DNA of 64,000 nucleotides from Bradyrhizobium zhengyangense (GTDB lineage Bacteria; Pseudomonadota; Alphaproteobacteria; Rhizobiales; Xanthobacteraceae). The notes under the pieces are model-generated. The model saw nothing but the letters and a program-made list of their open reading frames with translations, made no database searches and was not told where the DNA came from. Numbering within the stretch: the stretch's first letter is position 1; each line of letters begins with the position of its first letter. Below, one piece after another: positions 26,370-36,421 of the stretch. Location: contig NZ_JAKLUA010000001.1 in the NCBI RefSeq assembly GCF_022012435.1, positions 1,426,001-1,490,000 of the forward strand, in the 5' to 3' direction. The position numbers and the translations under genes are program-made.

Positions 26370-28529
26370 TTACGCCGCGATCTCTTCCGCCCTGCTCTCG
26401 AGCTCGTCGCGCTTCGCGTTGATCAAATTGAGGAGATGCGCGGCGGCGCGGGCGTCGCACAGGGCGCGGTGGTGGTCCTTCAGCTCGATATTGTAGGCCC
26501 GGGTGAGCTTGCCGAGCCCGTAAGACTTGTGACCTGGGTAATGCCGGCGCATGCTCGCGCAGGTGCAGAGTTTTGGAAAGCGGAAACGGCGTTCGAGGCG
26601 CTCGTATTCCGCAGTGATGAAGCCGTAATCGAAATTGACGTTGTGGGCGACGAAAACGCCGTCACCCATGAACTGCATCAAACTATCAGCGACCTCCGCG
26701 AACAACGGCGCGTTGCGCACCATCTCGTTGGTGATGCCGGTCAACGCGACGATCTTGGCGGGGATCGACCGCTGCGGGTTGATCAGCGAATGCCACTCCG
26801 CCACGACCTCGTGGTTGCGGATCTTGACGGCGCCAATCTCGGTGATGCGATCCCCGCCGGTCCAGCCGCCGGTGGTCTCGATGTCCACGACGACATAGTC
26901 CTGGTCCGGATCGAAGCGGAAATCGGCGCGGCCGATCTCCGCTGGAATGCCGGCGTTGCCGAGCTGGCGAAGCCGCGTCAGCTGGTTGCGCCTGATGACG
27001 TCGCCCTCGGCCTTCACTTCCATGAACGAGACGGCGCCATCGGCCACAAGCATGAGATCGGGGAAGCCGTCGCGCATCGCGCGATAGTCCTCGCACATCA
27101 GGCGGAGGATCGTGGCGAGACCATCGGCGCTTGCGCCCGCAAGCAGCGCGCGGAGCGCATCGATATCGACATGGTCCCATGCGAACACGCCGTTCGGCTT
27201 GCCCCATTTCGCGGCAACGATCCGCAGGATCTGGGGCAGCGCGGAGCTGGAGGCGACGGCCGCCAGCTTCGTCTCGATCTGGGACGAGAACATCTGCGCA
27301 AAGGTTCTGTCCTTCAGGCAATGCGGTATCCAGTCGAAGCCGCTGTGCAGCTGTCCGGATTCGAACAGCTCGTCCCAGAACAGCAATCCGAACAGGCAGT
27401 GCCAGAGCGTGTTTTCGGCGTGGAAGACCTCAAGGCCCTGCCGGCGCAGAACGCCCGCGATCCCGGCCTCCGGGCTGCCGCGCCAGGTATCGTCGACCCG
27501 AAGCGTTCGTCCGGCCCGCAGCAGCTCGGTGCATAATCCCGTCCGGCGCCCGTCGAACTTCCGGGCATAAAAGTCGCTCGCGAAGACGAACTCGTCGTCG
27601 CTGGCGGGATCGTCGATCATACGCCGCAGCAGTTCCTCGGCGGCGTCCTTGTCGCCTTCGGCATAGAGAAGCCGTGCGAGCCGTTCGCGGCATTCCGCCG
27701 AGGAGCCGGCGCCATAGAGCTCCACCGCGAGTGCGGCTTCGCCCTTCTTCTCGAAGTGCAGACCCGCTTTGTGGGCCGCGCGGCTGCGCAGATCGATGGC
27801 GTAATCCGTCGGGCAGACAGGACCGCCGAGAATGTCGGCAACGGACCTGCGATACACCTCGTCAGATTTGGCCTCGAGGTGGCGCAGCAGGCGCGCGTAG
27901 TGGAAGCAGGCCCTCGCCTCGTCCGCATCGGCAAACCGGGCGCTGAAATCCGCCTGGTCGTTGGTGCGCAGGATGCCGAGATCGCGCAGCGCGAAATTCT
28001 TGAGGTTGTTCTCGGTCTTGCCGAAATAAAGATAGAGCAGGAACTCCAGCGGCTCGGTGTCGCCGAGCGCGATGAAGGCATCACCACCGCAAAGCCGGAA
28101 GGCCGTGCCGAACGACAGATTGGCGAGATAGTACTCCGATAGCTTGGCCTTGGGCCACGACGCCCTGACATCGCTCATGCCGGCTGCCTTGGCGCCGTCG
28201 AACAGGTCAGGCTTTGCAAGGCACGCCAGGAACGCAGCGTAGTCCTGTTCGGTCAGGCCTCGAACGTAGCCGGCGATGCCAAGCTCCCCCAGCGCACCGA
28301 CAAGGTCAGCGATCTCAGCGTATTTGAACGTGGAGGGATTGAAGACAGTGCCGTTCCGGTTGACCATCCGGATGAACAGGCACTGGGCGTCCTTCGACAC
28401 CGACGAGAAGCGAGCGACAAAACCATGATGCCTCTCGGCCAGCACCGGACCGTAGGTCTCGCAAACGAAGCTCAGCATCTCCGTGAAGTGGTCGTGATAA
28501 TAGTAGACCGGCAGGACAGGCAGCGTCAT
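26370..28529 (-). CDS. FAN1-like VRR-NUC nuclease fused to a DnaQ-like 3'-5' exonuclease
   Basis: A 719-residue protein with three parts. Residues ~1-430 are helical, with TPR-like stretches, resembling the body of FAN1 nucleases. Residues ~430-540 hold a VRR-NUC (PD-D/E-x-K) site: Asp491 in GFPDLML, Glu504 and Lys506 in FMEVKAEGD. Residues ~545-715 are a DnaQ-type exonuclease with Asp549 and Glu551 (VDIETTGG), HNVNFDYGF and HRALCDA. FAN1 trims DNA at interstrand crosslinks; the added exonuclease could resect flaps or nicks. An SOS box lies upstream. The domain calls come from motifs; the joint activity is inferred. Confidence 0.8.
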   Translation of the reverse strand: MTLPVLPVYYYHDHFTEMLSFVCETYGPVLAERHHGFVARFSSVSKDAQCLFIRMVNRNGTVFNPSTFKYAEIADLVGALGELGIAGYVRGLTEQDYAAFLACLAKPDLFDGAKAAGMSDVRASWPKAKLSEYYLANLSFGTAFRLCGGDAFIALGDTEPLEFLLYLYFGKTENNLKNFALRDLGILRTNDQADFSARFADADEARACFHYARLLRHLEAKSDEVYRRSVADILGGPVCPTDYAIDLRSRAAHKAGLHFEKKGEAALAVELYGAGSSAECRERLARLLYAEGDKDAAEELLRRMIDDPASDDEFVFASDFYARKFDGRRTGLCTELLRAGRTLRVDDTWRGSPEAGIAGVLRRQGLEVFHAENTLWHCLFGLLFWDELFESGQLHSGFDWIPHCLKDRTFAQMFSSQIETKLAAVASSSALPQILRIVAAKWGKPNGVFAWDHVDIDALRALLAGASADGLATILRLMCEDYRAMRDGFPDLMLVADGAVSFMEVKAEGDVIRRNQLTRLRQLGNAGIPAEIGRADFRFDPDQDYVVVDIETTGGWTGGDRITEIGAVKIRNHEVVAEWHSLINPQRSIPAKIVALTGITNEMVRNAPLFAEVADSLMQFMGDGVFVAHNVNFDYGFITAEYERLERRFRFPKLCTCASMRRHYPGHKSYGLGKLTRAYNIELKDHHRALCDARAAAHLLNLINAKRDELESRAEEIAA

Positions 28530-28927
28530 CCGCGCGTCGCCCTCGGCGCGGCGTAGCGCGCTCCTGCTCTGGTCGAAGTTCCCCGTGATTCCCTGGAGTC
28601 CATGTTCGACTTCTGTTCTTTTCGCCAGACAGTGTCAAGCTGGGAACTTCACGACCTCGCGCTATCCCGAGGCCGGGTTTCAGCGACAACCACGGCGCGT
28701 GGGCCCGCGCCTATTGCACCGCGGGACGAATTGCGACGCACCATTCAAAATGAGACTGCCTGTTAAGCCGCGCGTAGCTCCGACGCGTGCGCCGCATGCG
28801 AGTTCGGCTAGCTTTCATCCCAAGAAATCGTCGAAGACCCGTTGAGCTTTGCAAGAACGTCGCACCGCGCGGCGGACGCGTGAGGCGCAGTGAAAAAACA
28901 GCGACAAAACGCACAGGGAGGAGAGCA
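28530..28927. other. 398-base divergent intergenic region
   Basis: This is the only stretch above 300 bases without a gene. It lies between the leftward nuclease gene and the rightward binding-protein gene. The left part carries the SOS box (28604-28618) and a TTGACA -35 hexamer on the minus strand (28638-28633), with only a poor -10. The right end has a strong ribosome site (GGGAGGAG) ahead of 28928. The middle shows no convincing gene; short frames on both strands lack ribosome sites. Confidence 0.6.
28604..28618. promoter_or_regulatory. SOS (LexA) box of the alphaproteobacterial type
   Basis: GTTC (28604-28607), seven bases, then GTTC (28615-28618) is an exact match to the direct-repeat GTTC-N7-GTTC operator known for LexA in alphaproteobacteria. 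It is 75-89 bases ahead of the nuclease start and 15 bases downstream of a TTGACA hexamer on the minus strand, so bound LexA would cover the -10 region. This supports damage-inducible expression of the nuclease-exonuclease fusion. Confidence 0.65.
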
Positions 28928-30178
28928 ATGTTGAAAGGCAGTCTAGGACTGATTGCATTGAGCAGCCTGCTAATGTCGGGCACCGCATTTGCACAGGAGA
29001 AGATCAAGGTCGGCGTCACCGCCACCCTCGAAGGCACCTACACCGTGCTCGGCGAGGACGGCATCCGTGGCTTCCAGACCGCGTTGAACGTGCTCGGCAA
29101 GAAGGTCGGCGACAAGGAGCTCGAATTCGTCATCGCCTCGACCGACGCGACACCGGACTCCGCGGTGCGCGCGGTACGGAAGCTGATCGAGCAGGACAAG
29201 GTGCAGATTCTGCTGTCCCCGCTCTCGGGCGACGAGGGCATCGCGGTCAAGAACTTCGCGAAGACTCATCCGGAGCTGACCTTCATCAACGCAGCCTCCG
29301 GCGCGCAGGAAACGACCTATGTCGATCCGGCCCCGAACTTCTTCCGTTACAACATGGACGGCGCGCAGTGGCAGGTCGGCCTCGGCAAGTACGCCTATGA
29401 GACCAAGGGTTATCGCAAGATCGCGACCGTCGGCGAGGACTATTCCTTCATCTACACCCAGGTGTTCGGCCTCGTGCTCGAGTTCTGCGGCGCCGGCGGG
29501 CAAGTCACCAACCGGCAATGGGTGCCGCTCGGCACCAAGGATTTTGCCTCGGTCATCGCCGCCCTGCCCGACGATGTCGACGCGATTTATCTGGGCCTCG
29601 GCGGTGCCGACGCCGTCAACTTCCTCAACCAGTACCAGCAGGCTGGCGGCAAGGCGCATCTGATGGGCGGCTCGATCATGATCGACCAGACCATCCTGTC
29701 GTCCAAGGGCAACGCCAAGAACGCGCTTGTCGGCACGCTGGCCGCCAGCGGCCAGGCCGACACCTGGGAGGATCCGGGTTGGCAAAAATTCGTGAAGGAC
29801 TATCAGGACGCCTTCCCCCCGGCCAAGCGCTTCCCGAGCCCGTCGCTGCTCGCCACCAACTATTACGGCTCGACCATGGCGCTGATCCTGGCGCTGCGTC
29901 AGGTCAATGGCGATCTCAGCGACAATCAGTCGAAGTACAAGGCTGCGCTCGCCAAGATCGAGCTCGATGCGCCCAACGGCAAGATCAAGCTCGACTCCAA
30001 CCGTCAGGCGATCGGCACCAATTTCGTCACCGAAGTGGTGGATGACGGCAAGGGTGCGCTGTTCTCGAAGGTCGTGAAGGTGATCCCGAACGTGAACCAG
30101 ACGCTGGGCTACGACCCCGCCGTGTTCGCCAAGATCGGTTTGCCCAGTCGTACAGTACCGGAATGTAAGAAGTACTGA
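28928..30178 (+). CDS. Liv-type ABC substrate-binding protein
   Basis: A 416-residue periplasmic binding protein of the branched-chain amino acid/amide type. A Sec signal ends near GTAFAQEK. The body begins VGVTATLEGTYTVLGEDG. GGGAGGAG stands just before the ATG at 28928, giving strong translation. It opens the long plus-strand cluster. Family members bind amides, aromatic acids or amino acids, so the ligand is open; the downstream molybdenum hydroxylase suggests a ring compound. Confidence 0.85.
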   Translation: MLKGSLGLIALSSLLMSGTAFAQEKIKVGVTATLEGTYTVLGEDGIRGFQTALNVLGKKVGDKELEFVIASTDATPDSAVRAVRKLIEQDKVQILLSPLSGDEGIAVKNFAKTHPELTFINAASGAQETTYVDPAPNFFRYNMDGAQWQVGLGKYAYETKGYRKIATVGEDYSFIYTQVFGLVLEFCGAGGQVTNRQWVPLGTKDFASVIAALPDDVDAIYLGLGGADAVNFLNQYQQAGGKAHLMGGSIMIDQTILSSKGNAKNALVGTLAASGQADTWEDPGWQKFVKDYQDAFPPAKRFPSPSLLATNYYGSTMALILALRQVNGDLSDNQSKYKAALAKIELDAPNGKIKLDSNRQAIGTNFVTEVVDDGKGALFSKVVKVIPNVNQTLGYDPAVFAKIGLPSRTVPECKKY

Positions 30179-30207
30179 CGTAGTCGCATCAGCGATGTGA
30201 TGACTGA

Positions 30208-30262
30208 CCGGGGAGAGATTTGCAAAGCGCGCGACACGCACGCCCTTGCATTCTCTCCCCGG
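30208..30262 (+). other. Long stem-loop between binding-protein and AraC genes
   Basis: CCGGGGAGAG (30208-30217) is perfectly complementary to CTCTCCCCGG (30253-30262). An eleventh pair follows, and TGCAA/TTGCA can pair further inside. No T run follows, so it is more likely a 3'-protecting or partial-termination structure. It would favour excess binding protein over the downstream genes, as in many ABC operons. Confidence 0.55.
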
Positions 30263-30309
30263 TTGTTGAACGCTATCAAAAAAAGTCAAAGGCTTCCGGG
30301 AGGGAAGGC

Positions 30310-31137
30310 ATGAGCCGGGCGCTCGCCGTCTTCCATGGCCGTTTCGGCCGGGCGACGGTCTATCAGTTGAACCGCCCCTTCAATATCCACGCGCATCGCG
30401 AAGGTCATTTGATCTTCCATGTCGGCGGGCGTTCCGCATGCATCGATGTCAACGACGGACGCTACGACCTCACCGAAGGCTCCGTCGTCGCGGTCAATCC
30501 ATGGGAGCCGCATAATTTCCTTCCCACCGACCTCGACGGCGGCGCGGTCTTCTTCGTGCTCTATGTCAATCCGGAATGGTTCGCACCCGATGCGCCCGGC
30601 GCCGACCGCCTCCGCTTCGGCCGCACCCAGTTCGCGCGAACGCCGGCGCTGGACAAGCACATCAGGCACGCGGCCGCCCTTGTGTGCGGCGCACCCTCGC
30701 TAAACAGCCTCGACGGCGAGCTGCGACGGCTGATCGATATCTGCTACGACGAAAGCTGGCAGCAGGCCGAGACCGCGCCCGATCTGCGCGCGAATGGTTC
30801 CATCACCGATTTTCGCGTTCGCAAGTGCATCAAGATGATGTCGGAGAGCCCCGGCGCGGAGATCGAGCTCGACACCATCGCGCGCGAATCCGGCCTGTCG
30901 CGGCCGCATTTCTACCGGCTGTTCCGCACCCAGACCGGCGTCACGCCGCACCTCTATCTCAACACCCTGATGATGGAGCAGGCGCTGGAGGCGCTGGTGG
31001 CGAGCGAGGCGCCGATCGCCGATATCGGCTTCGACCTCGGCTTCTCCTCGCAGAGCGGTTTCACCCGCTTCTTCGCCGCCAATGTCGGGATGGCGCCGAC
31101 CGATTATCGCCGCGCCGCCAAGGTTTTGCGCGGCTGA
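30310..31137 (+). CDS. AraC family transcriptional regulator
   Basis: A 275-residue activator. Residues ~1-150 form a cupin-like sensor (HREGHLIFHVGG, NPWEPHNF), and the last ~100 residues carry two helix-turn-helix motifs (ESGLSRPHFYRLFRTQ and ADIGFDLGFSSQSGFTRFF). GGGAGGGAAGG precedes the ATG at 30310. It lies between the binding protein and the permeases, so it probably activates this cluster in response to the imported compound. Confidence 0.87.
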   Translation: MSRALAVFHGRFGRATVYQLNRPFNIHAHREGHLIFHVGGRSACIDVNDGRYDLTEGSVVAVNPWEPHNFLPTDLDGGAVFFVLYVNPEWFAPDAPGADRLRFGRTQFARTPALDKHIRHAAALVCGAPSLNSLDGELRRLIDICYDESWQQAETAPDLRANGSITDFRVRKCIKMMSESPGAEIELDTIARESGLSRPHFYRLFRTQTGVTPHLYLNTLMMEQALEALVASEAPIADIGFDLGFSSQSGFTRFFAANVGMAPTDYRRAAKVLRG

Positions 31138-31178
31138 CGGACGCGCGAAAAGATACTCACGATCAAGTGCCTCTCTCG

Positions 31179-31224
31179 CCGCCCCACTAGGATGGGCGGA
31201 ACGCGATCCCTGCAAGAGGATCGC
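31179..31224 (+). other. Two tandem hairpins ahead of the permease gene
   Basis: CCGCCC/GGGCGG (31179-31184 and 31194-31199) and GCGATCC/GGATCGC (31203-31209 and 31218-31224) form two neighbouring perfect stems three bases apart. They sit in the 196-base gap between the AraC gene and the first permease. Neither is followed by a T run. They may punctuate the transcript after the regulator or control the transporter leader. Confidence 0.4.
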
Positions 31225-31333
31225 ATGTCCGGGGAGGACGCAAATCCATGGCGCGGTACGCAGCCTGCACAAGGCTGTCCGACCTGCATTCGAGGTGTGA
31301 TGGTGGCCATCGCAAGCGGAGCGAGGTGACGCC

Positions 31334-32344
31334 ATGACCCGCTTTGTCGAACGCCATCCGGCCTGGTCGTTGATCGTCATCATCGCGGTCGCGGTAGTGC
31401 TGTGGCTGATCTTTGCGGTCTGGCCGCCCGGGCTTGAAGACGCGATCGGTCGCAAGCGGGTTTTCCTCAACGCACTCTTCAACGGCATCACGCTCGGCGG
31501 CCTCTATTTCCTCGTCGCCAGCGGCTTCACCCTGATCTTCGGCCTGATGCGCAACGTCAACCTCGCGCACGGCTCGCTCTATCTGTTCGGCGGCTATGTC
31601 GGCTATGCCATCAGCGCCTCGACCGGATCGTGGATCCTCTCCTTCATCGTCGCCTTCATCCTGACGGCGCTGGTCGGCGTCCTGCTCCAGGTGCTCGTGT
31701 TCCGCCGCATGGAGGGCCAGGATCTGCGCCAGACCATGGTGACGATCGGCCTCTCCATCGTGTTCGCCGATCTCATGCTGTGGGCCTGCGGCGGCGACTT
31801 CTACCAGATCCAGACCCCGAACTGGCTGATTGGCCCGATCGATCTGCCGCTCATCACCGCGGTGAAATCGTCGGGCGAGCCGGTTTACTTGCGCTATCCG
31901 CTGGTCCGGCTCGTGATCTTCCTGGCTTCCGTGATCATCGGCATCGCGATGTGGCTTGCGCTCAACCGCACCCGGATCGGCATGATCATCCGCGCCGGCG
32001 TCGACGACCGCGACATCCTTGCTGCGACCGGCGTGCGCATCCAGGCCGTGTTTGTGCTGGTCTTCGCGCTCGGCGCGGGCCTTGCCGGCATCGCGGGCGT
32101 GGTCGGCGGCACCTTCCAGTCACTGTCGCCCGGCGAAGACATTCGCTTCTTGCTTGCTTCGCTCGTCGTCGTGATCGTCGGCGGCATGGGCTCGATCCCC
32201 GGCGCCGCGCTTGGCGCCCTCATCATCGGCCTCGCCGAGCAACTCGGCTCGGTCTACATCCCGACATACGCCATCGTCGTGACCTTCCTGATCATGGTGC
32301 TGGTGCTGGCGCTTCGGCCGCAGGGCCTGCTGGCGAGGCGCTGA
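31334..32344 (+). CDS. Branched-chain-type ABC permease (LivH-like)
   Basis: A 336-residue inner-membrane permease with many hydrophobic helices, including an N-terminal one at residues ~14-35. The typical LivH segments are present: NGITLGGLYFLVASGFTLIFG and GAGLAGIAGVVGG. GAGGTGA precedes the start. One base separates it from the LivM-like gene. Confidence 0.87.
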   Translation: MTRFVERHPAWSLIVIIAVAVVLWLIFAVWPPGLEDAIGRKRVFLNALFNGITLGGLYFLVASGFTLIFGLMRNVNLAHGSLYLFGGYVGYAISASTGSWILSFIVAFILTALVGVLLQVLVFRRMEGQDLRQTMVTIGLSIVFADLMLWACGGDFYQIQTPNWLIGPIDLPLITAVKSSGEPVYLRYPLVRLVIFLASVIIGIAMWLALNRTRIGMIIRAGVDDRDILAATGVRIQAVFVLVFALGAGLAGIAGVVGGTFQSLSPGEDIRFLLASLVVVIVGGMGSIPGAALGALIIGLAEQLGSVYIPTYAIVVTFLIMVLVLALRPQGLLARR

Positions 32345-32345
32345 C

Positions 32346-33434
32346 ATGTCCGTTACCCACGATACGCGCATTCAGATCCGCAGCCCCGCCTCGGCGGCGC
32401 AGCGGCAGGCTGCTCGCTCCTGGCCCGACCTCAACAATCCCGCCGCCTGGATCGTAGCGATCATCCTGCTGATCATGCCGCTGATCGCCAACGGCTTCTT
32501 CCTGATCGAGATCTTCGCAACCACGCTGATGCTCGGCACCATCGCGCTCAGCCTGATGTTCCTGGCCGGCTATGGCGGCATGGTCAGCCTGATGCAGCTC
32601 ACCATCGCGGGCTTTGCCGCCTACATGGTCGCGGTGTTCGGAACCAGCGACAACGCCAATATCAGCCTGGGCTGGCCCTGGTGGCTGGCGGTGCCGATGG
32701 CGCTGACGCTCGCGACCATCTTCGGCACGCTCGGCGGTGCGCTCGCCGTGCGCACCGAGGGCATCTACACCATCATGATCACGCTCGCGATCGGGGCTGC
32801 GTTCTATTACTTCACCAATCAGAACTGGGCGATCTTCAACGGCCATACCGGCATCAACAACGTCGCGACGCCGCATTTCTGGGGCGTCAACTGGCGGGCG
32901 GACATTCCGTTCTACTATGTCGTGCTCGCGGTCGCCGCGCTTTGCTATTTCGCCGTCGACTACATCTCCCGCGCGCCGTTCGGCCTTGCGCTGCAGGGCG
33001 TGCGCGACAATCCGCGCCGCATGGCGGCGCTCGGCTTCAATGTCAATGCCCACCGCGTCGCCGCGTATGCGGTGGCATCTTTCATCGCGGGCCTCGCCGG
33101 CGTGCTCCAGGTCTGGAACTATCGCCAGATCTCGCCGGGCTCTGTCAGCGTCGGCGCCTGCATCGACATCCTCATCATCGCCATCGTCGGCGGCATCACG
33201 CGGCCGATCGGCCCCTATATCGGCGCGCTGGTGTTCGTGCTGTTGCGTACCTTTGCGCTCGACTTCCTGGTCAAGATCGGGCTCGATGGCAACCGCTTCC
33301 GGCTGCTGATCGGCCTCGGCTTCCTCGCGATTGTATTCTGGTCGTCGGATGGCGTGATCGGCCTGTGGCAGCGCTGGCGGCGGAGCCATCGTCCGCAGTC
33401 GGATCGCCCGGGCGGAGGGCGCGGTCATGGATAG
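32346..33434 (+). CDS. Branched-chain-type ABC permease (LivM-like)
   Basis: A 362-residue permease with about eight to ten helices. It has the LivM-type sequence GLALQGVRDNPRRMAALGFN and an early LMFLAGYGGMVSLMQ. Its 3' end overlaps the next ATPase gene by eight bases, showing a tight operon. It partners the LivH-like protein. Confidence 0.87.
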   Translation: MSVTHDTRIQIRSPASAAQRQAARSWPDLNNPAAWIVAIILLIMPLIANGFFLIEIFATTLMLGTIALSLMFLAGYGGMVSLMQLTIAGFAAYMVAVFGTSDNANISLGWPWWLAVPMALTLATIFGTLGGALAVRTEGIYTIMITLAIGAAFYYFTNQNWAIFNGHTGINNVATPHFWGVNWRADIPFYYVVLAVAALCYFAVDYISRAPFGLALQGVRDNPRRMAALGFNVNAHRVAAYAVASFIAGLAGVLQVWNYRQISPGSVSVGACIDILIIAIVGGITRPIGPYIGALVFVLLRTFALDFLVKIGLDGNRFRLLIGLGFLAIVFWSSDGVIGLWQRWRRSHRPQSDRPGGGRGHG

Positions 33435-34209
33435 CGTCGCGCAGCGCCTCTCCGCCGTCGGCGCCGGTGCAGCCCTGGAACTGCGCGGCGTCACGCGGCT
33501 GTTCGGCGCGCTGGCGGCGCTCACCGACGTCACCATCACCGTGCGCCCCGGCGAGCGGCGCGCCGTGCTCGGCTCCAATGGCGCCGGCAAGACCACGCTG
33601 TTCAACTGCATCACCGGCGACTTCCCGCCGACCTCAGGCACGATCCGTTTCTTTGGCGAGGACGTCACGCACTTCCCCCCTTATGAGCGCATCCGTCGCG
33701 GCCTCAGGCGAACCTACCAGATCTCCGCGCTGTTCCCCGGCCTCACGGTGCAGGACAACGTCTATCTCGCCTGCCGCGGCGTCTCGCGCGGACGCTTCTC
33801 GTTCCTGCGGCCCGGTCAGAATGATGCGCTGATGCACGCCGCCGACAATCTGGTGCAGGCGGTGCACTTGAGCGCGGTCAGGGACCAGCGCGTCGCCGAG
33901 CTCGCGCACGGCCAGCAGCGGCAGCTCGAGATCGCGCTGGCGCTCGCCGGCGCACCCCGCTTCGTGCTGTTCGACGAGCCGGCCGCGGGCCTGTCGCCGA
34001 CCGAGCGCGCCGAGTTGGTCGAGATCCTCACCTCGCTACCGGCGCATATCGGCTACATCATCATCGAGCACGACATGGACGTGGCCTTACGCGTCGTCGA
34101 GAGCGTGACGATGATGCACAACGGCCGCATCTTCAAGGAAGGCGTGCCGGAGGAGATCCAGTCCGACCCCGAGGTGCAGGAGCTTTATCTCGGAGGCGGC
34201 CATGAGTGA
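33427..34209 (+). CDS. Branched-chain-type ABC ATPase (LivG-like)
   Basis: A 260-residue ATPase: Walker [10 protein letters not shown], a LivG-type [14 protein letters not shown] segment, signature region [15 protein letters not shown] (with AHGQQ in place of LSGGQ, common in LivG), and Walker [13 protein letters not shown]. It overlaps the genes on both sides by eight bases. Confidence 0.88.
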   Translation: MDSVAQRLSAVGAGAALELRGVTRLFGALAALTDVTITVRPGERRAVLGSNGAGKTTLFNCITGDFPPTSGTIRFFGEDVTHFPPYERIRRGLRRTYQISALFPGLTVQDNVYLACRGVSRGRFSFLRPGQNDALMHAADNLVQAVHLSAVRDQRVAELAHGQQRQLEIALALAGAPRFVLFDEPAAGLSPTERAELVEILTSLPAHIGYIIIEHDMDVALRVVESVTMMHNGRIFKEGVPEEIQSDPEVQELYLGGGHE

Positions 34210-36418
34210 GGCCCGCCGCAGCGCTGCAGCGCTCGAGGTCCGCGGCCTCGACGTTTACTATGGCCATTCGCACGCGCTGCAGGGCGTCGACCTCACGCTC
34301 GATGCCGGCGTGTTCTCCGTGGTCGGTCGCAACGGGATGGGCAAGACCACGCTGTGCAAGGCGATCATGGGCTTGGTGCCCGTGAGCGGGGGCTCGATCC
34401 GGATTCGCGGCGACGACATCACGCGGCGGCCGCCCGCGAATATCGCGCGGCTCGGCGTCGGCTATGTGCCACAGGGCCGCCGACTCTGGCGCTCGCTCAG
34501 CGTCGACGAACATCTGCGGCTCGCCGGCGGCATGCGCTCCGGCCCCTGGACGGTCGAGCGCATCTACGACACCTTTCCGCGGCTCGCCGAGCGCAAGGAC
34601 CACGGCGGCGGCCAGCTCTCGGGCGGCGAGCAGCAGATGCTCGCGATCTCGCGCGCGCTGCTGACAAATCCGCAATTGCTGATCATGGACGAGCCGACCG
34701 AAGGGCTTGCACCCGTCATCGTCGCCCAGGTCGAAGAGATGCTGCTTCAGCTCGGCGAAGACGGCGACATGTCCGTGCTCGTGATCGAGCAAAACATCGG
34801 CGTCGCCACCGCGATCTCGCGCAACGTCGCGATCATGGTCAACGGCCGCATCAACCGCATCATCGATTCAGCTCGGCTGTCCGCCGACCGGGAGCTCCAG
34901 CAACGCCTGCTTGGCGTCGGACTGCACGCCGAACTGGAGCCCGATCTCGATGTGCCTTCTACCGACGGCGAGGCCAAGCCAGCTGCTCAGCTTCCACGCA
35001 CCAGCGGTCCGATCCGGGTCTACATTTCCAACCCCACTCCGCCGACGCGCTGGTCGCAGCCGGTCCCGATCGGCCGTATCGAAGCCGCCGCGCGCACACT
35101 GTCGACGCAGGTCTCGCGCCTCGACGAGCCCGCACGGCGCAAGCGCGAGCCGGTGACGACGCAGACGTCAGGGCCCCCAGCGGTTCTGGTCGTCGGCACG
35201 CTCGACACCAAGGGTACTGAACTTCGCTTCATCCGCGACATCATTGGCGAGAGCGGGCTGCGCACGCGGCTCGTCGACGTCTCCACAAGCGGCAAGCACG
35301 CCACATGCGACGTCTCCGCGCAGGAGATTGCGCTGAACCACGGCCGCGGCGGCTCGGCTGTGTTCGGCCCGGACCGCGGCGCCGCTGTCACCGCGATGGC
35401 GGATGCGTTCGCCAATTGGATCAAGCGCCAGGGCAACATCGCCGGCGTCATTTCGGCCGGAGGCTCGGGAGCGGCATCGCTGGTCGCCCCTGCCATGCGC
35501 ACCCTCCCCGTCGGCGTGCCAAAGCTGATCATCTCCTCGGTCGCCTCGGGCGACGTCGCGCCCTATGTCGGTCCTGCCGACATCACCATGATGTATTCGG
35601 TCACCGACGTGCAGGGGCTGAATTCGATCTCGCGCGCGGTGCTGTCGAACGGCGCCAATGCCATCGCCGGCATGGTCAAGGCGCGGCTCGACCCGCGTAA
35701 AGCGAAGGAGCGCGCTGCGAGTGCCGGGTTGCCGTCGATCGGCATCACCATGTTCGGCGTCACCACGCCGGCGGTGCAGAAGATCACAGCCGAGCTCGCC
35801 GACGATTTCGAGTGTCTTGTTTTCCACGCCACCGGCGTCGGCGGACGATCGATGGAGAAGCTGGTCGATTCCGGTCAGCTTGCCGGCGTGATCGATCTCA
35901 CCACCACCGAGATCTGCGACCTCTTGATGGGCGGCGTGTTTCCGGCGACGGAGGATCGCTTCGGCGCTGTTATCCGCACCCGCCTGCCCTATGTCGGCTC
36001 GGTCGGCGCGCTCGACATGGTCAATTTCGGCGCGCCCGACACCATCCCCGAGCGCTGTCGCGGCCGCAAATTCCACGTCCACAATCCGCAGGTGACCTTG
36101 ATGCGCACCACTGCGGACGAGAACGAACGCATGGGCCGCTGGATCGGCGAACGGCTGAACCAGATGGACGGGCCAGTGCGCTTCTTCCTGCCCGAGGGTG
36201 GCGTTTCCGCGCTCGATGCCCGCGGCCAGCCGTTCTGGGACCCCGAGGCCGACGCTGCCCTGTTCCGCGCGCTGGAGCGCACGGTACGGCAGACCGGCAA
36301 CCGGCAACTCATTCGCGTCAAGCAGAACATCAACGATCCCGAGTTCGCCTCGATCATCGTGAGCGCGTTCCGAACCCTGTTCGGACGCGCCGGGGCACGC
36401 CGGAGAGTAGCGAGGTGA
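34202..36418 (+). CDS. Fusion: LivF-like ABC ATPase plus Tm-1-like (UPF0261) domain
   Basis: A 738-residue fusion. Residues 1-240 are a complete LivF-type ATPase ([27 protein letters not shown]). Residues ~241-322 are a Pro/Arg-rich linker. Residues ~323-730 are a Tm-1-like ATP-binding (UPF0261) domain starting [11 protein letters not shown], with [15 protein letters not shown] and [15 protein letters not shown] normal LivF has ~235 residues. No stop or frameshift separates the halves. The UPF0261 function is poorly known; fusion to an importer ATPase suggests a role tied to the imported substrate. Confidence 0.85.
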   Translation: MSEARRSAAALEVRGLDVYYGHSHALQGVDLTLDAGVFSVVGRNGMGKTTLCKAIMGLVPVSGGSIRIRGDDITRRPPANIARLGVGYVPQGRRLWRSLSVDEHLRLAGGMRSGPWTVERIYDTFPRLAERKDHGGGQLSGGEQQMLAISRALLTNPQLLIMDEPTEGLAPVIVAQVEEMLLQLGEDGDMSVLVIEQNIGVATAISRNVAIMVNGRINRIIDSARLSADRELQQRLLGVGLHAELEPDLDVPSTDGEAKPAAQLPRTSGPIRVYISNPTPPTRWSQPVPIGRIEAAARTLSTQVSRLDEPARRKREPVTTQTSGPPAVLVVGTLDTKGTELRFIRDIIGESGLRTRLVDVSTSGKHATCDVSAQEIALNHGRGGSAVFGPDRGAAVTAMADAFANWIKRQGNIAGVISAGGSGAASLVAPAMRTLPVGVPKLIISSVASGDVAPYVGPADITMMYSVTDVQGLNSISRAVLSNGANAIAGMVKARLDPRKAKERAASAGLPSIGITMFGVTTPAVQKITAELADDFECLVFHATGVGGRSMEKLVDSGQLAGVIDLTTTEICDLLMGGVFPATEDRFGAVIRTRLPYVGSVGALDMVNFGAPDTIPERCRGRKFHVHNPQVTLMRTTADENERMGRWIGERLNQMDGPVRFFLPEGGVSALDARGQPFWDPEADAALFRALERTVRQTGNRQLIRVKQNINDPEFASIIVSAFRTLFGRAGARRRVAR

Positions 36419-36421
36419 CCG

